DNA of 64,000 nucleotides from Athripsodes cinereus (GCA_947579605.1 OX388307.1:15539237-15603236); one strand, 5' to 3'; positions 36,564-48,966 are shown, counted from the first letter of the stretch. Notes: generated by a model not told the origin, from the letters alone. Program-made: numbers and translations.

Positions 36564-37217
36564 TAATTACTAGTTATTTTTATTAATTATTACTTTTTAT
36601 TAGTTACTAAATTTATTTTATTTTATTTATCCAAGAATGTTCCAACTTTGTCTACAGACACGATTATTAGTTAGCTAGTATAATATTTACCTATGACCGA
36701 TGAGTGATGCTATTTTTAAAGGCAGTAAAACACAATTTGATAATTAAGCTGATATTATATGTATGTATTATATGTTTAGCACCTATATGTATATAAAATC
36801 CCCTTTATTTAATTCATTGTATAGAAAATACAAAAGCTTGGGATTCTGTTTCTCGTTCCAAAGAGTTTTATTTATGTTTAGCTTCATAAAGAAGGTATAT
36901 ACAGTACTTAGTAAAAAAGGTATATGTATGTATATTGTATAGCAGTATATAATTATGTGAATTATTATATAATAATTTTATAATCTGAGTTGCTTTGTAT
37001 GGCTATTTATGTATACAATTTTCTAGAGAACATTAATCTGGTTGTAATAAATGAAATGTTAATTTTAGGTACATTCAAGACAAAAATTATGGTTCGGTAT
37101 AGAAAAACCAAACCGAAAGTGACAATAATTCATTTCTGTCATTTAAGTACCTACACAGTTTATTGTGATAGGTGAATTATTAATTTTTTTAAAGTAATTG
37201 ATGATAATACATAACTA

Positions 37218-37340
37218 TTTTATTTATGTATTCTTTAAATTATATTGATCAAATGCAATTTTACGTGGAAATATGTTCATATTAAATAAATTCATATATC
37301 TAGGGCGAGTTTATCGCAAAAGCTCGATTTTTCCACACAA
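37218..37340 (-). repeat. Repeat family B copy
   Basis: TTATTTATGTATTCTTTA, then CTAGGGCGAGTTTATCGC and GCTCGATTTTTCC in family order. Confidence 0.6.
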
Positions 37341-38725
37341 AACTTATTTATTTTTCTTAGTTATAGGTATAATTTATAGGTATAAGGTTGTATCTGGATG
37401 TATAACAAAATCCAGATATATCTTTTTAAAAAAAAAAATTATACCAAGGGATAAGCAATTATTGATCAGAAGTTAATAATATACTACATTCATTTTCACT
37501 GTTCCATTTGTTAATGTAGTGATATGTTTATAATATCTAGACTGTTTAAATATGATATAATTTATTATACTTACATACCGTTTATATTATTAAAAATTAA
37601 ATACATGTATGAAGAACATTTTACATATATGTAAAATAAAATAACTTTATATATTATGGAGCGTCTGTATTTTGTATACATACATAATCAGTGGCGTGCT
37701 TGCATATAGGTATGCAAAAAGACACCGCATGCCTAGCCTAGCTTGGCATTTTCTGTGCCAAGTGTTCTATAAAAACAATGAGATCGTGAAATATATCTAA
37801 CTAATTAATGACAAATAAAAACATGTTTTAGACTTGAACTAGTTACAAATTGTACAAAGTAGAAATGTCAAGTGTTGTCTTAAATTTCCTATAGCAAAAT
37901 ATGGAAATAATTAACAAATTTATACATTATGAAAGCATGATCATTATGAAAAGGTAAGTTCCGCTACTGATATCTACGTAATACCTACATATGTATGCGC
38001 CATGTATGGAGGTACTTTTATATTATGAAAAAGAAAAAATATAAGGATAAATATATCTTCCATAATGTCTCAAGAGGTAGTCATTTAGATTGTGTATTTT
38101 TTAATGTTTTTCGCACTTAATCAACCTACCTGTTCTTTTACATAGCGTACATCTTGTTATTATAATATGTTTGTCCTTAAGGAACATAATTTTATCCATC
38201 TAAGGCACTAAAGTAAAGAAAACAACACGATGTTATTAAAAATGAATGTTAGAATATTATATCATAAATTTAAGGACGCTAAATGATACATTATGACATT
38301 AAGATTACCTTCAGTGGCTATGCAAAGTGTCGTTGTCCTTTTTAAAAGTGAATATAATAATGTTTTACAAAAGACGTTAAAACAGGCATTATTCACCAAA
38401 ATTATCCTAGTTATTATTATACTCATACAATTTAGTATTTTTAATGTAAAAGTTGTTGTAATAGATTACACAATAGGCGATACCTTTACAATAAGTTTCA
38501 CCCCTAAATCATTTGTAATATTCACTTTATTTTGTAAGCTTCTTAATTTTTCCTTTTTTAAAATTCTGATTTACATTTCTTTATAACGTTTTGTTGTTGT
38601 CGTTGTTGATTATTGAGTTGACAACAAATATATAATTTTATTACTAGTGAGCTAGTGACATACTTATATACCTAAATACATCATCTATTCTCTACACCCT
38701 TTTATACTTTAAATACACTCTTTTC
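37341..38725. other. AT-rich spacer, no gene seen
   Basis: A segment at 37895-37953 sits between a weak acceptor (TTCCTATAG) and a strong donor (AAAAG|GTAAGTT) and is open in one frame only. A 97-codon AT-rich frame at 38293-38586 looks random. Confidence 0.4.
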
Positions 38726-38970
38726 TGAAAGAGGGGGTGTGAGAAAGCGCGGACGTCCAAGAACTACGTGGCTTGACCACGTGGATCAAATTCTCAAGGA
38801 CGGCCGCGTGTTAAGTAAGAAGAATCAGCGTGCATGTATGAGAAACTGGATGAATGTACAGGAAGCGAAAGAAGTATATAAGTATAGTTCAACATGGCGT
38901 TCCGTTCTCTCTGCCTACCCCAACTGGGACACGGCGTGAGGGTATAGTATAGCATAGTACTTAGATATAG
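38726..38970 (+). pseudogene. RTE-type retrotransposon 3' end
   Basis: The frame to 38939 reads RKRGRPRTTWLDHVDQIL, VLSKKNQRACMRNW, YKYSSTWRSVLSAYPNWDTA and stop. GRPR-TW-D and the late W-R-S are the conserved C-terminal pieces of RTE-like reverse transcriptase proteins. The copy at 53094-53345 is about 80% identical by eye over the shared part. After the stop only GGG separates it from TATAG-type repeats, an RTE-style minimal 3' UTR. The 5' limit TCTGAAAGAGGGGG nearly coincides with that of the 51671 copy. RT and endonuclease domains are missing; no function expected. Confidence 0.75.
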
Positions 38971-38979
38971 AATTTTTTT

Positions 38980-39009
38980 ATTTCACTGACTAGGAATAGT
39001 CAGTGAAAT
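38980..39009. repeat. Perfect 13-bp hairpin with GGAA loop
   Basis: ATTTCACTGACTA (38980-38992) pairs completely with TAGTCAGTGAAAT (38997-39009) around GGAA, a few bases after the RTE tail. Confidence 0.65.
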
Positions 39010-41630
39010 AGATTTTTTCAAACTGGCTTAGAATGACTGACATTAGGAATAGATGTAGGTATTATTGTTTTCAGATACATAGTATTATATTATGGTACTT
39101 ATACTGGTATATAAAATTATGTAGGTAGGTACATATTAATACTTTTTCAAATTTTCATATTTCATATTTGCTGGATTTATTGGAAATGGGAATTAGGATT
39201 ATATTGAAATATTATTATGTGATTACCTCCTTTATTTAAGCCTGATAATCAAAAATGTAATCTAAAATGTACGTTTACGATTCTAAAGAGACAATGAAAA
39301 GAATCAACGTAAACATAATCCGTATGTTACATAAGTAAATGAATAAATAAAAAGAAAATATTCTCGGATTTTGAATACATACATATGTAAATCCATCTCG
39401 GCTTCTTATAATCCATCTCGTGATGATATTTCCCTCAGCAGTATCAGAGTAGTAAATTTCCCCCATTTTCGGGGTGTGAAAGGAATTTTGATTTACGATG
39501 GCGACCTATTGAGTTATGGGGTCACTGTCTTGGGCCACGCGATGTCCTTATAATGGGGCTTTGAAACCTTTTTGCCACCTGCTTCCAAATTTCTTGGTAA
39601 ACTTACCTTTATCTTGTAAGTAACACTAATCATAATATTCAAAACTCATTTGTAGGAGTTATGTAACGTTGCGAAAATTACAATTTATCTCTGTGCATTA
39701 ATATAATTATTATTACAAATGAAATTGCAAGTGTGGATTATTTTGATTCATATTATAGTAGCTGGTCATGTAGAATAGGTATATTTACAATTAGGTGATT
39801 GAGAAGAAACTTAAAATTGTTATCGTGGTTCATTCAACTCGTCGTGAACTACCAATGTAATGTTTGTATTTTATTTTAAAGTAGCGTTAAACTGTAGGTA
39901 TGTAGGAAGGAACCTGTGGATTTAGTGCGTGTCTATGCCGCACCCTGCAAGGAATCGATCCAAGCATTTGCTGGGTGTGGCTTTGACTGCTTGGTGCTTA
40001 ACTACTAACTGACCACCATCAATCCACGGCCTACCCTCGTTAAATCTATCCTCATTAATATTTCACAGCGAAACACCGACCTTATAAAACGTGTAAACCA
40101 AGCGTTTCTACCTCGATTTATTTATTTTAAACCTTTTTATGTACATACACCCAACTAAAGTCTGCCGAGACATGAGAAATACCTAGCAAAGATTTGCTGA
40201 CGAACACTCCATTACTTCATTTATGTCTCATACCATATTGTTATTATATACGAATACAATAAGTCGATGCTGAATAAGGATAAAAAAAATATTATCTCAC
40301 GAATAAAATTATTCCAACGTAACGAAGAGTGAAACCCATTGAATAATCTGCGACTTTAGTCTGTTGCACGTAAATATTAGAATGTATTTCTCGCGACATT
40401 GCTTTGTGATGCCTTTACATTCATATGCTACTACAATACTGCAATTTATTGTGGTATAGTAGTTTTATTTTAGAATTCACCTGTTTGATATCGGTTATAT
40501 TATCTGCTATAGAGATAGAATGTTAGATATTATACCTAACATGCAGACTTTTTCTTATAAATTGACTGAATTGTAAATGGAAGTAACTCCTATATATCTA
40601 TGTCTTTTAAAAGTGCATGTGGGTGTAGTAAGTGTATAAGTAAAGGGGTATAATATAGTCTTATTCCCCACTAATTAGTGTCGGCCCAGTGAGACTAATT
40701 GATTTGTATCTGCCGCATTGTTTTATTCCATTAACCCTACAGAGTGTAGGTACACACCGCATCACGGTCTATATTATCTTCCTCATCGACTATTCTCTAA
40801 TTCCGCTAGCAACATACTACATGTAGGTACTGTCTCTGATTTTCTCCATCAACATAACACACATACTTTTTCGTTTCAATCTTTCTCTGTCACGTTTTGC
40901 CACGGTGACAGATTACTCTTAATCAAATACAATTTATACATTTTCGTTTCTTACTTACTTAGGTAGGTACAGGTACTCTTGCATTTTGTTTATTTCCTAA
41001 ATTCTAGCGAAAATTTCCGGTATGGAAGTTGGTATATTATCTCCAATAGATGAACCCATATATATGTTGGAGTAATTTCTGAATATTTCGCTCATTATCT
41101 ATAGTGATTAAGTAATTGTGTGTAGAAATTAGTTAGGTTATTGTTTTGGGAATGTTTAGAAACAATGTACACCGCAGTATTGAATTTAGTCCTCCAAAGT
41201 AGGTTTACCTACCTATACATATAAAATATCAGAATGATATTTCTTGCCTTAACTTTTCACTCATAAAAAATATGTTATAAAAAAAGTATTTTCTCTTTTA
41301 GCAAAACCACTTACTTTGATTTATAGTAAATATAATATTACCTTGATATTAAATACCACACATTTTTTTTCTACGTCCTTGGGGATACAGAGATGGGTAG
41401 AGTGATGTTATAATAAAGATATAAGATCTTGGCAGGTACTTATCGCATATTATGTAGGTACATATTCACATAATCCTTTGTTTTTCTTTGTATCTGTTCT
41501 ATTTCTCTTGTATTACAACAATTTTTTTCGAACCCGACGAATGGTATCAATGAGACAAAATTACAATTTTGTAATTATTAAGTACGCGTATTTTATCAGT
41601 TTTACAGATAAGATGATTTTTGTGTATTGC
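39010..41630. other. Spacer, no gene seen
   Basis: A slightly GC-rich patch at about 39905-40040 has short inverted pieces (GTGGATT/AATCCAC). No coding feature recognised. Confidence 0.5.
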
Positions 41631-41882
41631 TATTACTACTACTATACCATCACGGCATATCCCACAAGTGGGGTAGCCAGCAGATCAGCTGCATGTAAGA
41701 AACATGCAAACTGTCCTCTTCGTGCCAATATAAAATCAAGACATTCAGGATGGGTGGCAAACCTCATCGCTGAATTTAAGATGTAAAATGTCTTATTTTT
41801 TTCGAACACCTGCCTTTTACAGGACACTCGAAAACTTACGCAGAAGAGTGGGAGACCAATTCTTTACCGGGTGCTCCACGGG
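41631..41882 (-). repeat. Repeat family A, full reference copy
   Basis: In minus orientation: GGAGCACCCGGTAAAGAATT, CTCCCACTCTTCTGCG, TCGAGTGTCCTGTAAAAGGC, ACATCTTAAATTCAGCGATG, GCCACCCATCCTGAATGTC, GGCACGAAGAGGACAG, GGCTACCCCACTTGTGGGAT, ATGCCGTGATGG, then TAG repeats. About 250 bp, no coding frame and no clear tRNA-type A/B boxes. It may be a SINE without tRNA head or the frequently transposed 3' end of a longer non-LTR element. At least a dozen pieces occur in this window. Confidence 0.75.
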
Positions 41883-41939
41883 ATCGAGTATATAATAATA
41901 TTATTCCCTTGTCTCAATTCAGCATAATACCTAATTGGG

Positions 41940-42865
41940 TTAACTCGGAGTCACAGCGGTTGTTCTTTCTGCAAGTGGTCCTAGCGGCAGCATTAAAAGC
42001 CATCTGAAGACGATAGAGACAAGAATCTAGGGCAGTCCTATGCATATAAAATTCTAGTAATTTAGACTTGAGACGACGAAAGCAGCAACCAACCTTTTTA
42101 CTGCATCTACAGATTAATTTCTCAATAAGGAATGCAGTTGACGCATGTAGAAAAAGATTGTGCAGTAAGACGCCAAGCGTGGATATGGTGCGCGATCATG
42201 TTATGTGGGTGTTAGCAATAGGGATTTGTTTAGTGAAAGATGTTGCCGTCTAAGAGAGGCAACCTACATAAATTCTGTCTTGGTTGAATATTTCCACACA
42301 CGGACGTTGATAGCCATTAAATCATCTTTTTGATCCGGACTTCAGAAACTGATGAGGATACGATCGTCAGCATATGCATACATTTTCATGTCACACTCTT
42401 CTAGTAGGCAGTTAATGCATCCTATGTATAATATGAACGGCTCTGGATCAAGGACTAATCCTTGCGGTACTCATTGAAAAACAATATCTCCATCGGTTGA
42501 GCCAGATTCTGTTTACTAGATATGAGCTCTGCTATTTAAGGTCCGTCCCATGAAGGTGGAATTCAGTCTTCAGACACTGATGGAGCATTGAATAATCTAC
42601 GGTTTCGAAAGTGGCGCTCATGTTAAGAACCGTTACTGGAACGATGTTTTCTGATGTACACCGATGTTATTAGGGCATTTTTAGGGCGAATTCGGTGGAG
42701 CGGTGCTTGCTTAACTGAATTGATATCAGAAAACTTTAAGTAAGCTGTTAGTTGTAATGCAATTTCACGCTCAAGTACCTTAGATAGAAATAAAAGGTGA
42801 GAGACAGGTCGGAAATCGGTTGCGTCATCAGTATCAAGTGTACTCATGAAGTTGATGCAAGAAAC
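41940..42865 (-). pseudogene. L2/CR1-like retrotransposon, decayed RT domain
   Basis: Runs alongside the intact copy at 46950-47774 (shared AGGGCAGTCCTATGCATAT, CAACCTACATAAATTCTG) but extends further toward the 5' end. Minus-strand frames give DDATDFRPVSHLLFLSKVLE and LTAYLKF (RT motif 1-2 region, the NFRPVSNLPFLSKVLE signature), then a TFETVDYSML segment (the motif A region, usually FDTVDHSLL), then a degenerate TKTEF-type region. Many stops and frameshifts. Both ends are lost: the C-terminal 100-odd residues on the left are absent, and a full family A copy lies 60 bp away. Confidence 0.75.
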
Positions 42866-45800
42866 AAACTTGAAGATATATATGTATGTATGCCATGACC
42901 TGACAGAGTTGTTGAATAATTTCGAATACATCGAATGAAACGAATATTTTCATAAAGTTTTATATGGAAGATACTTATGAAAGAATATTTTAATGTATTT
43001 TATATGTTATCTGTTATGCAAATACGAGGGTTGATTTCCAAGATCTAGAGCCCCGTCCATATGTAAATGTACGGGGATTAGGTGTGCCGCGCATAGAAAC
43101 AAGCTCCGCTCAAGTAGAGAGGAAATGAAAAGTTTTATTTATTAGCTACAAGTGAGTAGATTTCATTGTATATTCTCGCTTTGCAATATATGATCCAAAA
43201 TGAGCTGTATATTTCTCCAAGAATGTACAATACTTTAGAAGAATGTCTCCCCTAACCTTATTTATGTTTTGCAAATTCTATAAGGTAGTACGAGTATAGG
43301 AAAATTGTGTTGGAGCAGTATTACGTACCTACCTAGTACCTACCTATCACTTATTCCTAAAATAACGTGACGAACCCCTTTTATGTTTTGGGAATATAAT
43401 CTCGTAAAGAAACAAAATTGTTTTGAAATTGCAAATTAGATCACAATCTCAATGTAAAATAACCCACTATAAAAATAAGTCTAATATTTAATGTGTAACG
43501 TCTTAAAAAGTCACGAGGGCTATGTTGGTGTAAAGGCAAAATATGTAGAATTAAAGTAATTTATACATAATATTAAAAAGATAAAATTTGGTTATCATAT
43601 TTTGCAATTCCAGCCAAGGGTATAAAAGTAAATAGCCGAATAATTTGTGTAATAATCATTATATAACGTTCTAGTTAGGTTTTATTATGTCTTAACACTT
43701 TAATTTTTATTTAAAAGGGACGTAAATATAGGATAAGCCATTTCAAGTGGGTATTTTGTTTGACATAACCATACAATACAAATTAGTTATACTCTGTAGA
43801 CGATTCAGAGAAGAGAGCCACCTTACGGAACTTCAACAATTTGCCTTTTGCTATTAAAATTTAATTCATGCAAGAGTCAACCATTATGTGTAATATAAAA
43901 GTTAAAGGAAAGTATAGCTTATTCCTTTTTACATAAGAAAGTAATTCACGCGAAAGAAGATGGTTGTAGTGATTCCTTTTTGTTCAATACCGCATTTAAA
44001 GGAACACGATGAATGGGGTGTGTACTGTGTAGTGTGTATAGTGTGTAGCGGATCGGGGAACAGTGAAGAACAATAGATCCAATGGTATGAGGAGGGACGT
44101 AGTACGAGGCGGAAAGAAACACTCCAAAAGGAGAAGAATGTAAGAATAGAATGCAGAGTGGTTTATCTCAAGATATTTCTTCTTTCTTGTGTTGTTTGGT
44201 GTTGAGATTGTAGGAATTTTAAAAAGGGAATTCAGCTATACAGTAGTATGAATATATAATTTAGCATGTTGTTTAAATTAATAACTATATTACCAATAAT
44301 ATTTATAGATACATCCTTACTGTAATTTCATGTGAATATTGTCTAAATAAATTATACAATTATACCTACACTAAAAGCTTACTTTGAAATGATAAAATAT
44401 TTTGATAATACCAAAATTAAAGGATTCCCGTGAGAATAACTCAAATGTTACGACTCGCTCATGAAATCAATTTAAATGTAAGAAAACTTCAAAACATAAA
44501 TACCTTATTCAAAAACCGACTATCGATAATTAAATAACTAAATAATCAGAATGTTTTTAGAAAGTATTATGAGAAGTTTGATTACTTTATATACTACAGT
44601 ATAAACATAAAACATAGGTAGGTAGCCATATGATTCAGTTTCCCAGAAAATATATTCGTTTTCTGATGTAAGGTAATTTCGCAACACTGTATTATAATAC
44701 AAAAGACCATAAAAGCAGGATTATAACGAACAATAATTATAATAAAATATTGTACATACATATGCCTATTATAATATATTATACTTTTTACTCTTAATAA
44801 ATAATATAAACATACCTACATAGGTACAGTTATACTTTGACATACTTACAGTGCCTATACCTTTCTTTATCTGCGGTTGTTTCATAAAATTTTCGGGTAA
44901 TTACCCCTAAACTGTCAAACACACATGTACTCGTATGTTAAATGGAGATATACATACATACATACTTACTCATCTGTCTACTTTATTTTCGTATTATATT
45001 ATGATGTACAAACACGCATGCAAATATATGTAATATAAGCTTATGATATAGAGGCATTTAGATATTTTCTCTCGCAAATAAGATGCCTTCCTCTGTACAT
45101 ATAAGTACTACATAATAGCTTTAATACTCGACTTCATTCCGGACACGATCATTAATTAACTCAAAAGATGTTGGAGATATGATATAGCTAAATAATTTTT
45201 CTGACTAAGACTTACCGACTTTTTTTTGAATTGACATAATATTTCTATGAAAATTATTTTTGATAGATTTGTCATAGGGTAATATCCACAAAGCAATGTT
45301 TTCCAATGAAATTTTCCAGGTTATCATTATGACGAGTAAATGTCTTTTACAAAGTATTCTAGTATTTCTTTTTACATACAACTATTAGGTATACATGTTT
45401 AAGAATACGCTCAAGAGAGTTTTTATAAAATACATCATTGTCCCATTTTGTCAGGTATATAAACAAATAGACATACGTGTGATCAATCTAAAATATTTAT
45501 TAGATTGACCTGCTTCTAACATACATACATACCTACTACCTACTTTACAAATAACGTTTTTTGTTTATTTTGTGACAAGGTAGCTTATTATTTTAATAAT
45601 ATACGTCCGCAATTAACTTTGATAAGATACGTACATATTGAAATAAAAATATTAAAATGAATTTGACAGTAACGGTTTTTCCTAGTTTATCTTATCACGG
45701 ATTATAGATATTTTTTTTAGTTCATAACAACACTACAAGCAGGTTATCTATTTGAAGCAGTCAGCAGCCTGATGATAATGTTTCGGACTTTTAATTGAAA

Positions 45801-46555
45801 GGAATCGAATACTCCCAGAGTTTGAGATGTTTTAGGGTTTTATACTATAATAGATATTTATGTTAGTGGGAACACGTCTAATGTCGGGGCAAAACTACAT
45901 TATGTCACAATTTATCATTTTTCAGTATGGTTGTTTATAATCTTTTCAACTAAACCTCATTTGCTTCTCCCGTGTTTGTCATTACGAAATTACTGAGAAA
46001 AATTGTTTTTTTTTTAAAATAAACTTCATCGATGTACTTTTTTAGATTAACCCTATACTCTATATACGTACATACTTGATGTACACGTAAGTAAATATAT
46101 TTAATTATGTCTGTACTATAATATAATATAATATAATGTAGATGATAATTAACGATAATAAATTAGTATGGTTTGCTTTCACTCAACAAAAGGATCCTTA
46201 TTAGTTTTCATTTATTTGGAAGTACTTATTTGATATGTAATTAATGAGAAGGATTTTCTCGGGATAAAATGTTAGGTTGGTAGATATATAAGTACCTACT
46301 CGTATATATATTATATAGAGGCCTCAGTTTAACAAATTAAAAGTACGACTACACTACATCAAGTATTTTCAACACATTTAAACTCCATATTTTAGCCTTG
46401 TAATCTGGGGTCAATCAATATTAAGGCTTAGTTTTATTTTTGTATTTAAAAAATCGTAGTTTTCGAGGTGACTTTTATTTTGTAAAACCTCAAATTGATT
46501 TATGAAAATAACCAAAAACCGTTTGAGTTTAGTATATTTAATGCTAGGTACAGTA
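42866..46555. other. Long AT-rich spacer, no gene seen
   Basis: Only a 10-bp stem CCCCGTCCAT/ATGTACGGGG (43051-43076, one mismatch) and a TGTGTAG-rich stretch at about 44018-44048. No coding, splice or mobile signal that I can defend. Confidence 0.5.
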
Positions 46556-46702
46556 ACCAGGGTACCTAGACAAATTGCATTTGGCGATCGACTACAAACG
46601 AACTTTTCGACAATGTACCATAACAATATAATTATGTACCTACATTGTCGAAAAGTTAGTTTGTAGTCGATCGCCAAATACAATTTGCCTGGGTACCCTG
46701 GT
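46556..46702. mobile_element. Fold-back MITE with 62-bp near-perfect arms
   Basis: Arms 46556-46617 and 46641-46702 are inverted copies with about four differences. They begin ACCAGGGTACC and include TTTGGCGATCGACTACAAAC and AACTTTTCGACAATGTA. The loop is only 23 nt. The small size and high arm identity suggest a recent hairpin-type MITE. I could not see an unambiguous target-site duplication, so the superfamily is open. Confidence 0.7.
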
Positions 46703-46949
46703 GTCTATTTTTAAATATATTAAAACTAAATTTGTGTTATTATTTCCATAAATTAAAAATTCGTATCTTATTTTAGGTATTCGAATTTTTTATTTATTTT
46801 AAATCACGAATTAAAGAAGAGCGATATTGTACGAGTTAAAATTCTACTTTATAAATTTATTTATTTTAATATATTTTTTTCCAAACTTACTTTTATGTAA
46901 AATACATTACAATAATAATAATAATCGGACTATTTATATGTGGCGCCGT

Positions 46950-47774
46950 TTAATGATCCGTGACCATCTCAAGGGCGCCGTGACTTCTCCCGAACAGTAG
47001 TGTTTTCAACTTGGTTCTAAACGTGGTTGTGGACTGATTCACCCTCAGATCTGTGGGCAGTCTGTTCCAGACGGATGGCGCGGCGGCTCTGAAGCTCCTT
47101 TCTGCAAATTTGGAGGTGTTCGCCATATTGGGTTTCACGAGTTTGTTGACAGCAGAAGAGGCCGAGCGCAGCGGTCGTCTCGGAGTTTCGTCGACGGAAC
47201 AGAGTTCGGTTAGACATGTGGGTGCCGTGCCGCATAAGGCCTTGTGGACAGTGAGGCACAATTTAAACTCCACTCTCTCTGGGACCCTCAGCCAATGTAG
47301 ATCTTTTAGTAGTGGAGTGATGTGGCAACGCTTGTTCTCTCTGTAGATAGTCCTGGCGGCAGCATTAAAAGCCATCTGGAGGCGATTGAGAAGAGTCTGG
47401 GGCAGTCCTGTGTATATGATGTTGCAGTAATCCAGACGAGAGATGACAAAGGAGGCGATCAGACTTTTTACTGCATCTACAGATAGATTTTTGGATACGA
47501 GATGCAGTTGACGAATGTGGAAAAAGGCTGTGCTTACTGTCCTGGATACTTGGGCTTCAATGGAGAGTGCTTCGTCCAGTAAGACGCCGAGAACGGATAT
47601 TGTGCGCGATGGTGTTATGTTGGTGCCAGCGACAGAGATTTGTTTGGTGTCTATGAGATGTTGGCGTCCTGGGGAGGCAACCCACATAAATTCGGTTTTG
47701 GTTGGATTCAGTTTTAGGCGTCTCTGGGCCATTATGGACGAGAGTTTTTCAACGCACCGGACAGTGGTAGCCAC
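46950..47774 (-). CDS. L2/CR1-like reverse transcriptase, C-terminal part, intact frame
   Basis: 274 codons without a stop. Near the start are the late RT motif RRLKLNPTKTEFMW and VLGVLLDEALSIEAQVS, then the thumb-like ISRLDYCNIIYTGLP (about residues 110-125) and LKDLHWLRVPERVEFKLCLT (about 155-175), ending with FAERSFRAAAPSVWNRLP and FRTKLKTLLF. These are hallmarks of L2/CR1/Rex-type non-LTR proteins. The catalytic YADD region and endonuclease are missing: the element is cut at about 47795, next to a pogo-type MITE. The 3' UTR (46920-46949 side) reads GGCGCCACATATAAAT and ends in (TTA)n at about 46910-46926. The absence of stops suggests a young insertion, but it cannot transpose alone. Confidence 0.8.
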   Translation of the reverse strand: MATTVRCVEKLSSIMAQRRLKLNPTKTEFMWVASPGRQHLIDTKQISVAGTNITPSRTISVLGVLLDEALSIEAQVSRTVSTAFFHIRQLHLVSKNLSVDAVKSLIASFVISRLDYCNIIYTGLPQTLLNRLQMAFNAAARTIYRENKRCHITPLLKDLHWLRVPERVEFKLCLTVHKALCGTAPTCLTELCSVDETPRRPLRSASSAVNKLVKPNMANTSKFAERSFRAAAPSVWNRLPTDLRVNQSTTTFRTKLKTLLFGRSHGALEMVTDH

Positions 47775-47802
47775 TAGATTGTCCTTTTGATGTACAATAA
47801 TA

Positions 47803-48317
47803 CAGTGGAACCTCTCATAACGAGTAAAAAAAATGTGAAAAAGTTGCTCCCATAACGAGCGATATTTCGCATAACGAGCTACATAAAGGGTAGGTAAGTC
47901 CCTTCTTCATGACATTCACTTGTGACCTTGTGAGCCGGGACTTCCGTCCGAGTACATCAGTCTGTGTTAGCGCCGCTAGCGCCATGGTTTCGCATGTGAT
48001 CACACATTCTTCCAAAATTTGTATTTATATTATTAGTAATTTTTTTTATGTGCAAAGTATTATAATCCGTTCAAAATTATTTAGGTACGTTTTTTTTCCT
48101 AATCTAAATTGTATTTCAAGTTGTAACACTCTTTTATATATAATTTTATTTGAATAAACTTTAATAAAAAAAAAAAATCATTAAGTTCTCCAAGAATACT
48201 AATTTTTTCGGCATGGAACGCATTTTTGTATTTTACATTGATTTCTATAGAAAAAAATGTTTCGCATAACGAGTAAGAGTCTGGAACGAATTAAACTCGT
48301 TACGAGAGGTTCCACTG
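47803..48317. mobile_element. pogo/Tigger-type MITE (Tc1/mariner superfamily)
   Basis: Terminal inverted repeats CAGTGGAACCTCTCATAACG (left) and its near-exact complement ending GAGAGGTTCCACTG (right), flanked by TA on both sides (47801-47802, 48318-48319). CAGTGGAACCTC plus a TA duplication is the Tigger/pogo terminus. The motif ATAACGAG recurs at about 47815, 47852 and 47871 on the left and 48266 on the right, plausible transposase-binding repeats. At 515 bp without a DDE domain it is non-autonomous. It sits at the 5' edge of the L2/CR1-like copy. Confidence 0.85.
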
Positions 48318-48614
48318 TATTAAAAAATACACACAAACAACTCATAAACCAGCAAAGTATCCTTTCTTTAGAGTATTGTGTTTGTTGGCAATCAATTTAT
48401 TTAATGCATTATGATAGTAGGTATATGCATGCACTAAATGACGAAATCCCTGAATTATTCATTAAATTCTAAATCAAAGACATTTATTTATATGTATTGA
48501 TCCTTATCTAATTATTCATACAAAGACCACACGGTTGATGCGTTGAATATAATATATCCTTTATGTTCTCATATTTAACCTCAAGGTCTAGGGTTAGGGT
48601 GCAGTACTCAGGCT
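48318..48614. other. Spacer, no gene seen
   Basis: Nothing recognised. Confidence 0.5.
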
Positions 48615-48791
48615 TTTTATTTTAAAAAAGATATATCTGGGTTTTGTTATAAACCCAAATACAACCTTATACACCTTTCACAGTAAGCTAAAAGCTTGTG
48701 TCGTGAAAGGGGAGTTTGCCGGCACCTGGGATCGAACCTCGGACCCCTTGTTCATGAGGCCGAGACTCCACCTCCAGGCTACCGACGAACT
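48615..48791 (-). mobile_element. tRNA-derived SINE, copy 1
   Basis: Minus strand: head TTCGTCGGTAGCCTGGAGG with A box TAGCCTGGAGG (48781-48771), B box GGTTCGATCCC (48738-48728), then body GTGCCGGCAAACTCCCC, CACGACACAAGCTTTTAGC, TTGTATTTGGGTTTATAAC, and a T/A-rich 3' end. A-to-B spacing of about 33 nt fits a tRNA-derived Pol III promoter. The second copy at 49325-49507 is almost identical, so the family was active recently. Confidence 0.8.
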
Positions 48792-48913
48792 CGAAAACGT
48801 ACGTGACTATTAAAAATTGTGAAAATTACGTGATTCACTATCGTAATTTTGTTTGTTTTTTTGATATTTTTTTTTTATTCGATACTACTGATACATAATT
48901 CTTAGATACTTGG

Positions 48914-48950
48914 ACAATTCTGGGACATATATAGTATGTCCCAGAATTGT
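48914..48950. repeat. Perfect 16-bp hairpin
   Basis: ACAATTCTGGGACATA (48914-48929) pairs completely with TATGTCCCAGAATTGT (48935-48950) across TATAG. Confidence 0.7.
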
Positions 48951-48966
48951 GAATTAATACTTTTAT

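Noticed and set aside
37895..37953. Possible exon ending AAAAG|GTAAGTT
   Set aside because: Acceptor is weak and 59 open nucleotides in one frame is not significant in AT-rich DNA; kept only as a note.
38293..38586. 97-codon plus-strand open frame
   Set aside because: Composition-driven, I/F/V-rich; no splice or promoter context.
44018..44048. TGTGTAG-rich stretch as a telomere-like or regulatory array
   Set aside because: Too short and irregular; ordinary low complexity.
47053..47346. Plus-strand open frame opposite the L2/CR1 protein
   Set aside because: Shadow of the minus-strand RT frame, which has clear protein motifs.
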